NCBI GenBank assembly: GCA_947488485.1
Contig: CANKZO010000035.1
Location: 1-16,747, forward strand
Origin: Opitutia bacterium
GTDB lineage: Bacteria > Verrucomicrobiota > Verrucomicrobiae > Opitutales > UBA953
DNA: 16,747 bases
Direction: 5' to 3'
Shown: piece after piece, positions 1-8,238 of the stretch
Layout: the number at the start of each line of letters is the position of its first letter
How positions within the stretch are numbered: the first letter of the stretch is position 1
Program-made: the position numbers and the translations under genes
Notes under the pieces: generated by a model
What the model was told of the DNA's origin: nothing
Seen by the model: the letters and a program-made list of their open reading frames with translations, nothing else
Database searches by the model: none

Positions 1-60
1 CCGCCAAGTGACTTTCCTTGGTAGGGTGAGGCGTGAGGTCTGACCTATGCGCACAAAGAA

Positions 61-86
61 GAAGGGCGTCCTGGCGGACGCCCTTC
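61..86 (-). terminator. Intrinsic terminator of gnd
   Basis: A perfect 11-bp stem (61-71 with 76-86) closes on a 4-base loop (TGGC). On the minus strand it begins 19 bases after the gnd stop codon and is followed by the T-rich run TTCTTTGT, as expected for a rho-independent terminator. The plus-strand side (CTGTTT) is a weaker U-tract, so some bidirectional activity is possible. Confidence 0.88.
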
Positions 87-105
87 CTGTTTCCGGTCAA
101 GGACC

Positions 106-1602
106 TCAGGCCTTGATCTGCGGGCGCTTGGGATCCGGCCAGTCGATGTGGAAGAACTCGCCGCGGGGCTTGTCCTTGCGCTCGTAGGTGTGGGCGCCGA
201 AGAAGTCGCGCTGACCCTGAAGCAGGTTCTGCGGGAGGTCTTCGGTGCGATATGAGTCGAAGTACGAGAGCGCCGAACCGAGGGTCGGCACGGGGATGCC
301 GTGCTTCACCGCGAGGGCGATGACCTTGCGCCAGTTCTTCTGGGCCTTCTTGACCGTCTTCTTGAAGTACGGGTCGAGGAGGAGGTTGGCCAGGCGAGGC
401 TTCTTGCCGAAGGCTTCGGTGATCTTCTGGAGGAAGCGGGCGCGGATGATGCAACCGCCGCGCCAGATCTGGGCGATCTCGCCGAAGTTGAGCTTCCACT
501 TGTATTCGTTCTGCGCCTCGCGCATGAGCTGGAAGCCCTGGGAGTAGGAGCAGATCTTGGAGCAGTAGAGGGCGTCGCGGATCTGTTCGATGATCTTGGC
601 CTTGTCGGGATTGGTCATCGCGCGCTTCGGGCCGCGCAGGGCCTTGGCGGCGGCGACGCGTTCGTCCTTCACGGCGGAGAGGCAGCGGGCGAAGACGGCT
701 TCGGCGATGGTCGGAGCAGCGACGCCCATGTCGAGGGCGTTGGCGCTCGTCCACTTGCCCGTGCCCTTCTGGCCGGCGGTGTCGAGGATGACGTCGACCA
801 GCGGCACGCCGGTCTCGGGGTCCTTCTGCTTGAGCACCTTGGCGGTGATCTCGATGAGGAAGGAGTTCAGGTCGCCCTTGTTCCATTCTTCGAAGGTGGA
901 GCCGATCTCGTCCGGGGTCATGCCCAGGAGGCCGCGCATGAGGTCGTAGGCTTCGCAGATCATCTGCATGTCGCCGTACTCGATGCCGTTATGGACCATC
1001 TTGACGTAGTGGCCGGCGCCGTCGGGGCCGATATGGGCCACGCAGGGGACGCCGCCTTTGATGGGCTTGCCGGGAGTCGCGCCGGTGAGTTCGACGCCGG
1101 TGACGGCATCGACCTTCGAGGCGACGGCTTCCCAGATGGGCTTGAGCTCGGCCCAGGCGGCGGCATCGCCACCGGGCATGAGGGACGGGCCGAAACGGGC
1201 GCCTTCTTCGCCGCCGGAGACGCCGGAGCCGATGAAGCGCAGGCCCTTGGCCTTGAGGTCGCGTTCGCGGCGGATGGTGTCCGTCCAGAGGGCGTTGCCG
1301 CCGTCGATGATGATGTCGCCCGGCTCGAAGACCGCGGCGAGCTCGTTGATCACGGCGTCGGTCGGTCCGCCGGCCTTGACGAGGATGACGGCCTTACGGG
1401 GCTTCTTCAGGGAGGCGGCGAAGTCCTTCATGGTGGGGCAGCCGGTCAGCTTGCCCGGAGTCTTCGGGTTTTCCTTCACGAACTCGTCGGTCTTGGCGGT
1501 CGTGCGGTTATAGACCGAGATCGCGAAGCCGTGGTCGGCGATGTTGAGGGCGAGGTTCTGACCCATGACGGCCAGACCGATGAGACCAATGTCGGATTGC
1601 AT
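106..1602 (-). CDS. gnd: 6-phosphogluconate dehydrogenase, decarboxylating
   Basis: The enzyme oxidatively decarboxylates 6-phosphogluconate to ribulose 5-phosphate in the oxidative pentose phosphate pathway, making NADPH in the cytosol. The 498-residue product opens directly with the Rossmann dinucleotide motif GLAVMGQN (residues 9-16). It has the substrate and catalytic block [11 protein letters not shown], with likely catalytic Lys201 and Glu208, and the family signature [13 protein letters not shown]. The ATG at 1602 is chosen because the fold starts there; the reading frame continues upstream to an ATG at 1731, but that would add 43 residues of no recognisable character. No clear Shine-Dalgarno site precedes the start. 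Compared with the E. coli protein as I recall it (468 residues), about 17 extra residues lie before the [10 protein letters not shown] segment (roughly residues 165-183). The gene is alone on this strand and is divergent from coaC. Family assignment is secure. Confidence 0.97.
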   Translation of the reverse strand: MQSDIGLIGLAVMGQNLALNIADHGFAISVYNRTTAKTDEFVKENPKTPGKLTGCPTMKDFAASLKKPRKAVILVKAGGPTDAVINELAAVFEPGDIIIDGGNALWTDTIRRERDLKAKGLRFIGSGVSGGEEGARFGPSLMPGGDAAAWAELKPIWEAVASKVDAVTGVELTGATPGKPIKGGVPCVAHIGPDGAGHYVKMVHNGIEYGDMQMICEAYDLMRGLLGMTPDEIGSTFEEWNKGDLNSFLIEITAKVLKQKDPETGVPLVDVILDTAGQKGTGKWTSANALDMGVAAPTIAEAVFARCLSAVKDERVAAAKALRGPKRAMTNPDKAKIIEQIRDALYCSKICSYSQGFQLMREAQNEYKWKLNFGEIAQIWRGGCIIRARFLQKITEAFGKKPRLANLLLDPYFKKTVKKAQKNWRKVIALAVKHGIPVPTLGSALSYFDSYRTEDLPQNLLQGQRDFFGAHTYERKDKPRGEFFHIDWPDPKRPQIKA

Positions 1603-1647
1603 AAGAGGTGCCAATGCGAACCCCCGTCGGCAGGCATGGCAAACAAG

Positions 1648-1687
1648 AAAAGGGTCGGTTTCGCCTAAAAGGACCCCTTTTCGACCC
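1648..1687. promoter_or_regulatory. Inverted-repeat structure in the gnd/coaC divergent intergenic region
   Basis: The 143-base gap between the divergent gnd and coaC starts holds nested inverted repeats. AAAAGG (1667-1672) pairs with CCTTTT (1676-1681) over a 3-base loop, and GGGTCG (1652-1657) pairs with CGACCC (1682-1687) outside it, leaving a 9-base bulge. Alternatively AAAAGGG (1648-1654) can pair with CCCTTTT (1675-1681), so the two folds exclude each other. It could be a protein-binding site or a structured leader. No convincing -35/-10 pair was found for either gene. Function is unknown. Confidence 0.35.
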
Positions 1688-1745
1688 GACCGAGCCGCCT
1701 TTCCCCTCGCCTCATCCGACAGCCTTCTCATCGTCCATCGCTGTC

Positions 1746-2294
1746 ATGTCCCAGCTCGTCGGCAAACGCATCACCCTCGGGGTCACCGGCTCCATCGCCG
1801 CCTACAAGGCTGCGGACCTGACCTCGCAGCTCGTCAAATACGGCGCGGAGGTCCAAGTGGTCATGACCAAGGGCGCCACCCAGTTCATCACCCCGATGAC
1901 CCTCCAGGTGCTCTCCCGCCGGCCGGTGGCGTTCGACCTCTGGGCCGAAGGCGCCAATTCCGTCCCGGGACACATCGAGATCGCCGATTCCTCCGACCTG
2001 CTCCTCGTCGCGCCCCTCTCGGCCAACGTCCTCGCGGAGTTCGCCCACGGCCTCGCCCCTGATCTGCTGACCAGCATCTACCTCGCCACCCGCGGCCCAG
2101 TCCTCCTCTGCCCGGCGATGAACGGCAAGATGTACGAACACCCGGCCACGCAGGCTAACCTGAAGACCCTCCGCTCCCGCGGCCACGCCGTGGTCGAGCC
2201 GGCCGAAGGCATGCTGGCCTGCGGCTATGAAGGCGTCGGCAAGCTGGCGCCGGTCGAAGAGATCGTGAGCCGCGTGCTTTCGATCCTGGGCTGA
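1746..2294 (+). CDS. coaC: Phosphopantothenoylcysteine decarboxylase, stand-alone CoaC
   Basis: This flavoprotein (HFCD family) decarboxylates 4'-phosphopantothenoylcysteine to 4'-phosphopantetheine in coenzyme A synthesis. The 182-residue product shows the FMN-binding GSIAAYKA (15-22), the catalytic His76 in GHIEIAD, the PAMN motif (123-126) and the substrate-clamp motif ACGYEGVGK with Cys159. These match the His75, Asn125 and Cys158 that I recall for E. coli Dfp, offset by one. Most bacteria fuse CoaC to CoaB (phosphopantothenate-cysteine ligase) in a protein of about 400 residues; here the protein ends after the CoaC domain and the next gene is unrelated, so CoaB must be elsewhere. The ATG at 1746 is chosen because the flavoprotein fold begins there; an upstream in-frame GTG at 1608 would add 46 unlikely residues. 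There is no Shine-Dalgarno site. It leads a long plus-strand operon, 4 bases before queG. UbiX-like flavoproteins are the main alternative, but PAMN and the Cys clamp favour CoaC. Confidence 0.93.
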   Translation: MSQLVGKRITLGVTGSIAAYKAADLTSQLVKYGAEVQVVMTKGATQFITPMTLQVLSRRPVAFDLWAEGANSVPGHIEIADSSDLLLVAPLSANVLAEFAHGLAPDLLTSIYLATRGPVLLCPAMNGKMYEHPATQANLKTLRSRGHAVVEPAEGMLACGYEGVGKLAPVEEIVSRVLSILG

Positions 2295-2298
2295 GTCG

Positions 2299-3306
2299 AT
2301 GGATTCCCGCGCCCTCCGCCAGCGTCTCGCGGCTTCGGCGAAGGAGCTGGGCTTCGACGCCTTCGGGGTCGCGCCGGTCGAGGTCGACGTACGCGCGGAC
2401 TACTTCAAGAAGTGGATCGCCGACGGGATGCACGGCGACATGGCCTGGCTGGCGCGTAATCCGGACCGTCGCACCGACGCCCGCAAAGTGCTGCCCGAAG
2501 CCCGCAGCCTGGTCGTAGTGGGCCTGAACTATTACCAGCCGCATCCGCCCGCGGGCTACCGCATCGCGAAATACGCGCTGGGCGGGGATTACCACGACGT
2601 GATCCTCGAACGCCTGAAGCAGCTGTGCGTCGTGATGGCATCCTTCGGGGGCGAACAGAAGCCCTACGTCGACACCGGCCCGGTGCTCGAAAAACCCGTC
2701 GCGGCCGCCGCCGGCCTCGGCTGGCAGGGTAAGAGCACGATCCTCATCCACCGCGGCGCGGGTACCTGGCTCTTCCTCGGCGTCATCCTGACGACCCTCG
2801 AACTGGAAGCCACCACCGCCAAGGAGCCGGATCGCTGCGGCTCCTGCACCCGTTGCATCGACGCGTGCCCGACCGCCGCGATCATCGCGCCTTACCAGAT
2901 GGATGCGCGCAAGTGCCTCGCCTACCTGACCATCGAGCACAAGGGCGCCATCCCGGTCGAGTATCGCGAAGCCCTCGGCGACCGCGTCTTCGGCTGCGAT
3001 GACTGCCTCGACGTCTGCCCTTGGAACAAGTGGGCCGTCGCCACCCGCGAAGCCCACTTCGCCCCGCGTCCGCACCCGCCGCTCCGCGAGACGCTGGCCT
3101 GGACGGACGCACAGTTCTTGGAGCATTTCAAAGGCACGCCGGTCGAACGCCTCGGCCTCGCCCGCTGGCGGCGCAATGCGCTTACCGTCCTCGGCAATGT
3201 CGGGACGTCGGCCGACCTGCCCGCCGCCGAGGCGCAGCTCGCCTCCGCGGATCCGATGGTCGCCGAGCACGCCGCCTGGGCCGTCGACCGTCTCCGCGTC
3301 CGTTGA
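2299..3306 (+). CDS. queG: Epoxyqueuosine reductase QueG
   Basis: QueG is a cobalamin- and iron-sulfur-dependent enzyme that reduces epoxyqueuosine to queuosine in the wobble position of tRNAs for Tyr, His, Asn and Asp, the last step of queuosine synthesis. The 335-residue product has the N-terminal reductase domain, with KYALGGDYH (91-99) and the VDTGPVLEK segment holding the likely catalytic Asp125. Two 4Fe-4S clusters follow: CGSCTRCIDACP (Cys180, 183, 186, 190), then Cys206 with CDDCLDVCPWN (Cys233, 236, 240). The tail from about residue 290 (NALTVLGNVG to the end) looks like the HEAT-like repeats found in longer QueG proteins. The ATG follows the coaC stop by 4 bases and has no Shine-Dalgarno site, so it is probably translated by coupling. 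An activity requirement for cobalamin is known for the family, not shown here. Confidence 0.95.
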   Translation: MDSRALRQRLAASAKELGFDAFGVAPVEVDVRADYFKKWIADGMHGDMAWLARNPDRRTDARKVLPEARSLVVVGLNYYQPHPPAGYRIAKYALGGDYHDVILERLKQLCVVMASFGGEQKPYVDTGPVLEKPVAAAAGLGWQGKSTILIHRGAGTWLFLGVILTTLELEATTAKEPDRCGSCTRCIDACPTAAIIAPYQMDARKCLAYLTIEHKGAIPVEYREALGDRVFGCDDCLDVCPWNKWAVATREAHFAPRPHPPLRETLAWTDAQFLEHFKGTPVERLGLARWRRNALTVLGNVGTSADLPAAEAQLASADPMVAEHAAWAVDRLRVR

Positions 3307-3326
3307 ACCTACGGGTTGCCTCGGAC

Positions 3327-3341
3327 GGAGGGAGCCTCCTA
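3327..3341 (+). promoter_or_regulatory. Shine-Dalgarno site inside a small hairpin
   Basis: GGAGG at 3327-3331 (with GGAG again at 3331-3334) lies 7-10 bases before the ATG at 3342 and is the only convincing Shine-Dalgarno site in the window. The same GGAGG can pair with CCTCC (3335-3339) across a 3-base loop, which would hide the site. Whether the 5-bp hairpin matters in the cell is inference. Confidence 0.6.
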
Positions 3342-3881
3342 ATGGGAGCCGTGACTCTCGCTCAAGCTTACTACGCGCTCGCCGCCTTCCTGCTCCTGGC
3401 CGGCTGGCTGATCGTCACCGACGCCGCCGTGCTCCGCACCTTCCGTCGTTCGAAGGGCGCGACCTATCTGCTCGGCCTCGCCGCCATCGCTTGGTTCGCC
3501 TGGTGGCTCGTGAACATCCCCGACGCGGATCTCGCCGGCATCAACCGAACCTGGGTCCTCGCGGGCTTCCTCGGCGCCAGTTTGGCGACCTTCGTATACA
3601 TGCCCGACTTCCTGTCCGTGCGTGCCCTGGGCGCGCTGATGCTTTTCCTCGCCCGCGCCACGCTCGACGGAGGCTACCGCCAGCTTCCGCACAGCCTGTT
3701 GGATGCCTCGGTCAGCTACGGCGTCCTCGTCCTCTTCGGCTTCTGGTGGGCCTGTTCCCCGCCGGTGTTCTGCCGCCAATGCGACTGGGTCCTCGCCACT
3801 TCCGGTCGTCGTAACGTGGTCGGCGGCCTGAGCCTGCTCCTCGGCCTCGCCTGCGTGGCGCAGTCCTTCAACCTCCCGTGA
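3342..3881 (+). CDS. Unknown multi-pass membrane protein
   Basis: I do not recognise this 179-residue protein. It is strongly hydrophobic, with about six predicted helices near residues 8-30, 41-58, 71-88, 91-106, 123-139 and 158-175, so it is probably an inner-membrane protein. Short basic loops (for example RTFRRSK, 32-38) suggest those ends face the cytoplasm. Between the last two helices lies a compact Cys cluster, CSPPVFCRQC (Cys138, Cys144, Cys147), which could bind metal or form disulfides. There is no signal peptide separate from the first helix. The start is fixed by a good Shine-Dalgarno site, and the stop overlaps the gmk start by four bases (GTGA). Its position between queG and gmk suggests co-transcription, but function cannot be inferred from that. 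It could be lineage-specific. Confidence 0.85.
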   Translation: MGAVTLAQAYYALAAFLLLAGWLIVTDAAVLRTFRRSKGATYLLGLAAIAWFAWWLVNIPDADLAGINRTWVLAGFLGASLATFVYMPDFLSVRALGALMLFLARATLDGGYRQLPHSLLDASVSYGVLVLFGFWWACSPPVFCRQCDWVLATSGRRNVVGGLSLLLGLACVAQSFNLP

Positions 3882-4471
3882 GCCGCGCGCTCCTCATCGT
3901 CGTCTCGGGTCCTGCCGGTAGCGGTAAGACCACGCTTTGCTCCAGCCTGACCGGCGCCTGCCCGCAGGGTATCCGTCGCGTGATCACTTGCACCACGCGC
4001 GCCCCGCGTCCCGGCGAAGTCGACGGCGTCGACTACCATTTCCTCACGCGCGAAAGCTTCGAACAGCAGGTCGCCGCCGGCGTCTTCCTCGAACACGCCC
4101 ACGTCCACGGCAATCTCTATGGTCCGCGTGCGGCCGACGTCGCCGCCCATCTCGGCGCGGGCTTCGACGCGCTTCTGAACGTCGACGTGCAGGGCGCCGC
4201 CACGATCCGCGCCAAGGGCGCCGCCGACCCTCGTCTCGCCGCCGCCCTCGTCACGGTCTTCATCCGCGTCAGCGACCGCACCGAACTCCGTCGCCGGCTC
4301 ACGGGCCGCGGCACCGACCCGGCCGATGAGATCGACCGGCGCGTCGCCGCCGCCGAAGAGGAGCTCCGCCACGCCGGTTCTTATCAGCACGTGATCGAGA
4401 GCGGCACCCGCGAAGCCGATTTCACCGCCTTGCTCGCCATCTACCACGCCGAGAAGGCCCGCCGCTCGTGA
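3878..4471 (+). CDS. gmk: Guanylate kinase
   Basis: Guanylate kinase phosphorylates GMP to GDP with ATP in the cytosol, an essential step in making GTP and dGTP. The 197-residue product has the P-loop GPAGSGKTT (11-19), the GMP-binding segment TTRAPRPGEVDGVDYHF, the ExxxVHGNLYG block, LLNVDVQGA at the core and the RGTD lid motif. The length is usual for the family. The start is the GTG at 3878, which overlaps the preceding stop as GTGA; it places the P-loop at the normal distance from the N-terminus and has no Shine-Dalgarno site. In many bacteria gmk sits beside rpoZ and coaBC; here coaC is three genes upstream and rpoZ is absent. With guaB at 9270, two guanine nucleotide genes fall in this window, though in different transcription units. 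Confidence 0.96.
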   Translation: MSRALLIVVSGPAGSGKTTLCSSLTGACPQGIRRVITCTTRAPRPGEVDGVDYHFLTRESFEQQVAAGVFLEHAHVHGNLYGPRAADVAAHLGAGFDALLNVDVQGAATIRAKGAADPRLAAALVTVFIRVSDRTELRRRLTGRGTDPADEIDRRVAAAEEELRHAGSYQHVIESGTREADFTALLAIYHAEKARRS

Positions 4472-6192
4472 TGGAGAAGAACGACATCGCGTCCGTCCTC
4501 GACGAGATCGCCACCTTCATGGAACTGACGGGCGAGAACCCGTTCAAGATCCGCGCCTACTCCGCCGGCGCCCGCATCCTCGAGAACATGACCGAGGACC
4601 TCGGTGAGCTGATCGACGGCGGCAAGCTCGCCGAGATTCCTGGTCTCGGCGAGGCGCTCGTCGATAAGATCACGACGCTCCGCCGCGACGGCGTCCTGCC
4701 GTTCCACCAGAAGCTGAAGGCTTCGATCCCCGCCGGCCTCCTCGAGGTGATGCAGATCCCTGGCCTCGGCCCGAAGAAGGTCCGCGCGCTCTGGACGCAG
4801 CTTGCGGTCGAAGACCTCGCGAAGCTGAAGGAGGTCTGCGAATCCGGCGCGGTCGCCGAGCTCAAGGGCTTCGGCGCGAAGACGCAGGAGAAGATCCTCG
4901 AGGGCATCAAGAATCGCATCGCCTACGGCAAGCGCCACCGCTGGTACGAAGCGGCCGCCATCGCCGAACCGATCCTCGCGGGCCTCCGCGCGCTCCCGCA
5001 GGTCTCGCTCGCCGAATCCGCCGGTTCGCTCCGCCGCGCCCGCGAGACGGTCGGTGACCTCGACTTCCTCGTGGCCTCGTCGGAACCCAAGCCGATCATG
5101 GACTGGTTCGTCGCCTACCCGGGCGTGAAGGAAGTCACCGCCCACGGCGAGACGAAGTCCAGCGTGCGCTTCGAGAACGGCCTCCAGGCCGACCTCCGCG
5201 TCGTCCCGGCCGAGCAGTTCTATTTCGCGCTCCATCACTTTACGGGTTCCAAGGAGCATAACGTCGCCATGCGCCATCGCGCGCTCGGCCGCGGGCTCAG
5301 CATGAGCGAGTGGGGCTTCAAGTCCGTCGACGAGAAGACCCCCGCGCCCGGCGCCGCCAGCGAAGAAGAAGTCTTCCGCGCGCTCGGCCTGCCGTGGATC
5401 CCGCCGGAGCTCCGCGAGGGCAACGGCGAGATCGACGCCGCCGAAGCGGGCAAACTGCCGAAGCTCGTCCAGTTCGCCGACCTGCGCGGTGTCTTCCATA
5501 ATCACACCACGGAATCCGACGGCGACCATACGCTCGATCAGATGGCCGCCGCGGCTGAAGCCCACGGCTGGGAATACCTCGGTATCTCCGATCACTCGAA
5601 GTCCAGCTTCCAGGCCGGCGGCCTCGACGAGACCCGCCTCGGAAAGCAGCTCGAGGATATCGCGAAGCTCAACGCCTCGCAGAAGTATCGCGTGCGCGTG
5701 CTCTCGGGCAGCGAGGTCGATATCCTCAAGGACGGCACGCTCGACTTCTCGGACGACGTCCTCGCGCGTCTGGACTTCGTCGTGGCCTCGGTGCACAACC
5801 TTTTCACCCTGGACCGCGAGGCGCAGACCGCCCGCATCATCAAGGCCATCGAGAACGAGCACGTCGACATGGTCGGCCACCTCACCGGTCGCCTCCTCAA
5901 TAAGCGCGAGCCCTACGACGTCGATATCGCCAAGGTCATCGACGCCGCCGCGGCCAACGACACCATCATCGAGCTGAACGCCAACCCGTGGCGCCTCGAC
6001 CTCGACTGGCGTTGGTGGCGCCGCGCCGCCGAGAAGGGCGTGCTCTGCTCGATCAATCCCGACGCCCACGACACCGACCAGCTGGCCTTCGCCGCCCATG
6101 GCGTGCGCATCGCCCGCAAGGGTTGGCTGACGCCGGAGCAGGTGCTCAATACGCGGACGCTCCCGGAAGTGCTGCGCTGGCTGGGACGCTGA
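4471..6192 (+). CDS. polX: DNA polymerase/3'-5' exonuclease PolX
   Basis: PolX is a family X repair polymerase fused to a PHP nuclease, acting in base excision repair and gap filling. The 573-residue product has helix-hairpin-helix motifs at IPGLG (56-60 and 96-100) and LKGFG (131-135). The nucleotidyltransferase core follows: [15 protein letters not shown] with metal ligands Asp196 and Asp198, and a third in ADLRVV (Asp241), then TGSKEHN. The C-terminal PHP domain starts near residue 340: HNHTTESDG (His343, His345), [20 protein letters not shown] and NPDAHD, so the exonuclease metal site looks complete. The ATG at 4471 shares one base with the gmk stop (TGATG). An in-frame GTG three bases earlier is equally possible and would add one residue. 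Length and domain order are typical of bacterial PolX. Confidence 0.96.
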   Translation: MEKNDIASVLDEIATFMELTGENPFKIRAYSAGARILENMTEDLGELIDGGKLAEIPGLGEALVDKITTLRRDGVLPFHQKLKASIPAGLLEVMQIPGLGPKKVRALWTQLAVEDLAKLKEVCESGAVAELKGFGAKTQEKILEGIKNRIAYGKRHRWYEAAAIAEPILAGLRALPQVSLAESAGSLRRARETVGDLDFLVASSEPKPIMDWFVAYPGVKEVTAHGETKSSVRFENGLQADLRVVPAEQFYFALHHFTGSKEHNVAMRHRALGRGLSMSEWGFKSVDEKTPAPGAASEEEVFRALGLPWIPPELREGNGEIDAAEAGKLPKLVQFADLRGVFHNHTTESDGDHTLDQMAAAAEAHGWEYLGISDHSKSSFQAGGLDETRLGKQLEDIAKLNASQKYRVRVLSGSEVDILKDGTLDFSDDVLARLDFVVASVHNLFTLDREAQTARIIKAIENEHVDMVGHLTGRLLNKREPYDVDIAKVIDAAAANDTIIELNANPWRLDLDWRWWRRAAEKGVLCSINPDAHDTDQLAFAAHGVRIARKGWLTPEQVLNTRTLPEVLRWLGR

Positions 6193-6207
6193 GCGCTCCT
6201 TACGGCT

Positions 6208-6220
6208 CGCCCTGCGGGCG
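6208..6220. repeat. Short GC-rich hairpin between polX and kdsA
   Basis: The 49-base gap between polX and kdsA contains CGCCC-TGC-GGGCG, a perfect 5-bp stem with a 3-base loop, in a very GC-rich context. No U-tract follows, so it is not an obvious terminator. The wording resembles dispersed extragenic palindromes seen in other high-GC genomes, but only one copy is visible here. The rest of the gap holds a weak -10-like TATCCT (6231-6236) five bases before the kdsA ATG. Confidence 0.3.
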
Positions 6221-6241
6221 CCGCCCGTCCTATCCTGCCGC

Positions 6242-7036
6242 ATGCTGCACGATAAGCGCCGTCTGCTCCTCATCGCCGGACCTTGCTCCCTCGAATCCGA
6301 GGCCAACTGCCGGACCGTCGCCACGGAGCTCAAGGCCCTGGCCGCCCGTCACCCGGAACTGAACATCATCTTCAAGGGTTCTTACGACAAAGCTAACCGC
6401 ACCTCACTCGGCGGCGACCGTGGTCCCGGCATGCAGGCCGGCCTCGACCTCCTCGCGATGGTGAAGAAGGACTACGGCTTCAACGTCCTGACCGACATCC
6501 ACGGCCCCGAGCAGTGCGCAGCCGTCGGCAAGGTCGTCGATGTCCTGCAGATCCCGGCGTTCATGTGCCGTCAGACGGACCTCCTCGTCGCCGCCGCCAA
6601 GACCGGTAAGGTCGTGAACGTGAAGAAGGGCCAGTTCCTTTCGCCGTTCGAGATGCGCTTCGTGGTCGATAAGCTCGAAGGCGCCAAGGCCGCCGAGATC
6701 TGGCAGACCGACCGCGGCACGACTTTCGGCTACCAGAACCTGGTCGTCGATATGCGCTCCTTCCCGATCATGGCCGGCTTCGGTCACCCGACGATCATGG
6801 ACGCCACCCACGCGGTGCAGCTCCCCGGTGCCGCGGGCGGCTCCTCCGGCGGTCAGCGCGAGTACGTCCCGGTCCTCGCCAAGGCGGCCCTCGCCGCCGG
6901 CGCCGATGGTCTCTTCATGGAGACGCATCCGGATCCGAAGAAGGCGATCTCGGACGGCCCTTCGCAGGTGCCGCTCGCGGAATTCCCGGCGCTCGTGGAG
7001 TCCTGCCTCCGCGTCTGGAAAGCCGTTCGCGCTTAA
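6242..7036 (+). CDS. kdsA: 3-deoxy-8-phosphooctulonate synthase (KDO-8-P synthase)
   Basis: KdsA condenses phosphoenolpyruvate with arabinose 5-phosphate to give KDO-8-phosphate, the precursor of the KDO sugar linking lipid A to LPS core. The 264-residue TIM-barrel protein has AGPCSLES (12-19), KGSYDKANR, the RGPG loop, [29 protein letters not shown] and METHPDP, followed by SDGPSQVPL. Cys15 in AGPC sits where the metal-independent E. coli enzyme has Asn (GGMN, from memory), so this looks like the metal-dependent class. His in THAVQ, Glu in METHPDP and Asp in SDGPS are the other likely metal ligands. The gene ends the plus-strand operon. Its TAA overlaps the stop of the convergent menE. The ATG at 6242 leaves only a short lead before the barrel, normal for the short, metal-dependent type. 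Confidence 0.96.
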   Translation: MLHDKRRLLLIAGPCSLESEANCRTVATELKALAARHPELNIIFKGSYDKANRTSLGGDRGPGMQAGLDLLAMVKKDYGFNVLTDIHGPEQCAAVGKVVDVLQIPAFMCRQTDLLVAAAKTGKVVNVKKGQFLSPFEMRFVVDKLEGAKAAEIWQTDRGTTFGYQNLVVDMRSFPIMAGFGHPTIMDATHAVQLPGAAGGSSGGQREYVPVLAKAALAAGADGLFMETHPDPKKAISDGPSQVPLAEFPALVESCLRVWKAVRA

Positions 7037-8238
7037 GCGGTCAGCTTCGCGATCGCTGCTCGGTCCGGCTTACCGCTCGCGTTCGTCGGCATGACCGGCA
7101 CGAACACGTAGCGCCGCGGGCGCGCCGCGGGCTCGAGCTGTTCGCAGGCCCGGCGGAGCGCGTCTTCGGTCTCGGATCCCCCGACGACGCACGCCGTCAC
7201 GACCTCGCCCCAGGTCGCGTCGACCATGCCGAGCACGAGCGCTTCGCGGACAAGTCCGGTCGCGAGCAGCGTCTGTTCGACGCGGGCCGGGTCGACCTTC
7301 TCGCCGCCAGTGACAATCACGCGGTCGGCCCGTCCGGTGATCCGCACGCTCCCATCGGTCGCCACGTCGCCCTGGTCGCCGCTCGTCCAAGGATTCGTCA
7401 TCGGGCCGTCGGGCCAGACGCCGAGTCCGAGCGCAGGGCTGGCGATGGTGACGAGCCCATCAGCGTTCGCCGCGAAGCGGACGCCGGGTAGAGGAGCGCC
7501 GCGCACAGGTTCGCCCGCCCAGATCTTTTCGGGCGGACAGAGTGCACAGGCGGCCGCGGTCTCGGTCGCCCCATAGGTAAGGAAGACCGACAGCCGACGC
7601 GTGCGGATCTCGGCGAGCAAGGGCGCAGGTACGGCCGATCCGCCGAGTAAGATGACCTGGAAGTTCCGGAGCCACGCTTCTCCTTCGTTGTGCGCAAGCA
7701 GGCGAGTGAGTTGCGCCGGCACGAGCGAGATAGCCTTGGTGCCGCCAGCTGGCAGATCAATGGAGGGCAGGGTGGCGCCTTCGGGGAAGCGTCCGTCGAT
7801 CACCTGATGACGTCCGCCCGTCACGCGCGCGCGGAGGGCGGGCATGAAGCCGCTGACATGCCAAGGCGGCGTGCACGTCACGCCATGGAGCACGGGTGAA
7901 AGTCCGCGGGCGACGAGCGCGTCGCGCAGGCTGAGCGCCGCGGCGCGGAGCGTCTCGCCGGAATGGATGATGAACTTCACCTTCCCGCCGGTGCCGCCGG
8001 TCGGGATCATCACGCGCCCACGCCAGTTCAGCGGAAAATCACAGGTGCCCAGTCCGCGCGGCTCCAAGGTTGCGCCGAGGATCGTCGTCCCGCGCGGAAT
8101 TTGGCGCGCGGCTTCTTCGTGCTCGGCGCCGGCCCAGTGCGGGTTGCCCAGGAAGACGGGAAGGCCGGCGTCGTGCGCGCGCAGCGCCTCGCGCAGATGC
8201 TCTGCGTGGTTCGCGTGGAAGACCGCGACGGCGCTCAT
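7033..8238 (-). CDS. menE: o-Succinylbenzoate-CoA ligase MenE
   Basis: MenE activates o-succinylbenzoate to its CoA thioester via an acyl-adenylate in menaquinone synthesis. The 401-residue product shows the adenylate-forming (ANL) family motifs in order: phosphate-binding [10 protein letters not shown] (79-88), PPWHVSG (124-130), TYGATET (221-227), SGDQGD (286-291), [15 protein letters not shown] (301-315) and the C-terminal NASGKPDR with catalytic Lys390. It is shorter than the roughly 450 residues usual for MenE because little precedes the phosphate-binding loop, so the first N-terminal subdomain is reduced. The MenE call over other acyl-CoA ligases rests mainly on the neighbour: its ATG overlaps the menC stop by four bases (ATGA). 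Its own stop overlaps the kdsA stop. The other men genes are not in the window. Confidence 0.9.
   Translation of the reverse strand: MSAVAVFHANHAEHLREALRAHDAGLPVFLGNPHWAGAEHEEAARQIPRGTTILGATLEPRGLGTCDFPLNWRGRVMIPTGGTGGKVKFIIHSGETLRAAALSLRDALVARGLSPVLHGVTCTPPWHVSGFMPALRARVTGGRHQVIDGRFPEGATLPSIDLPAGGTKAISLVPAQLTRLLAHNEGEAWLRNFQVILLGGSAVPAPLLAEIRTRRLSVFLTYGATETAAACALCPPEKIWAGEPVRGAPLPGVRFAANADGLVTIASPALGLGVWPDGPMTNPWTSGDQGDVATDGSVRITGRADRVIVTGGEKVDPARVEQTLLATGLVREALVLGMVDATWGEVVTACVVGGSETEDALRRACEQLEPAARPRRYVFVPVMPTNASGKPDRAAIAKLTA

Noticed and set aside
1..60. Possible gene end or regulatory element at the window start
   Set aside because: Only a weak 5-bp stem (CCAAG/CTTGG) is visible and there is no coding signal; nothing can be supported.
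301..1668. Long open frame on the plus strand opposite gnd
   Set aside because: Mirror of a high-GC gene with strong third-position bias; the product is an Asp/Gly/Val/Leu-rich string with no family motifs, while gnd on the other strand is unmistakable.
1603..1731. 43-residue N-terminal extension of gnd from the ATG at 1731
   Set aside because: The Rossmann motif begins right after the ATG at 1602; the extension has no family resemblance and would consume nearly all of the divergent promoter region.
4441..6333. 630-codon open frame opposite polX
   Set aside because: Antisense shadow: low-complexity Glu/Arg/Leu/Asp-rich product with no motifs. PolX motifs on the plus strand are complete.
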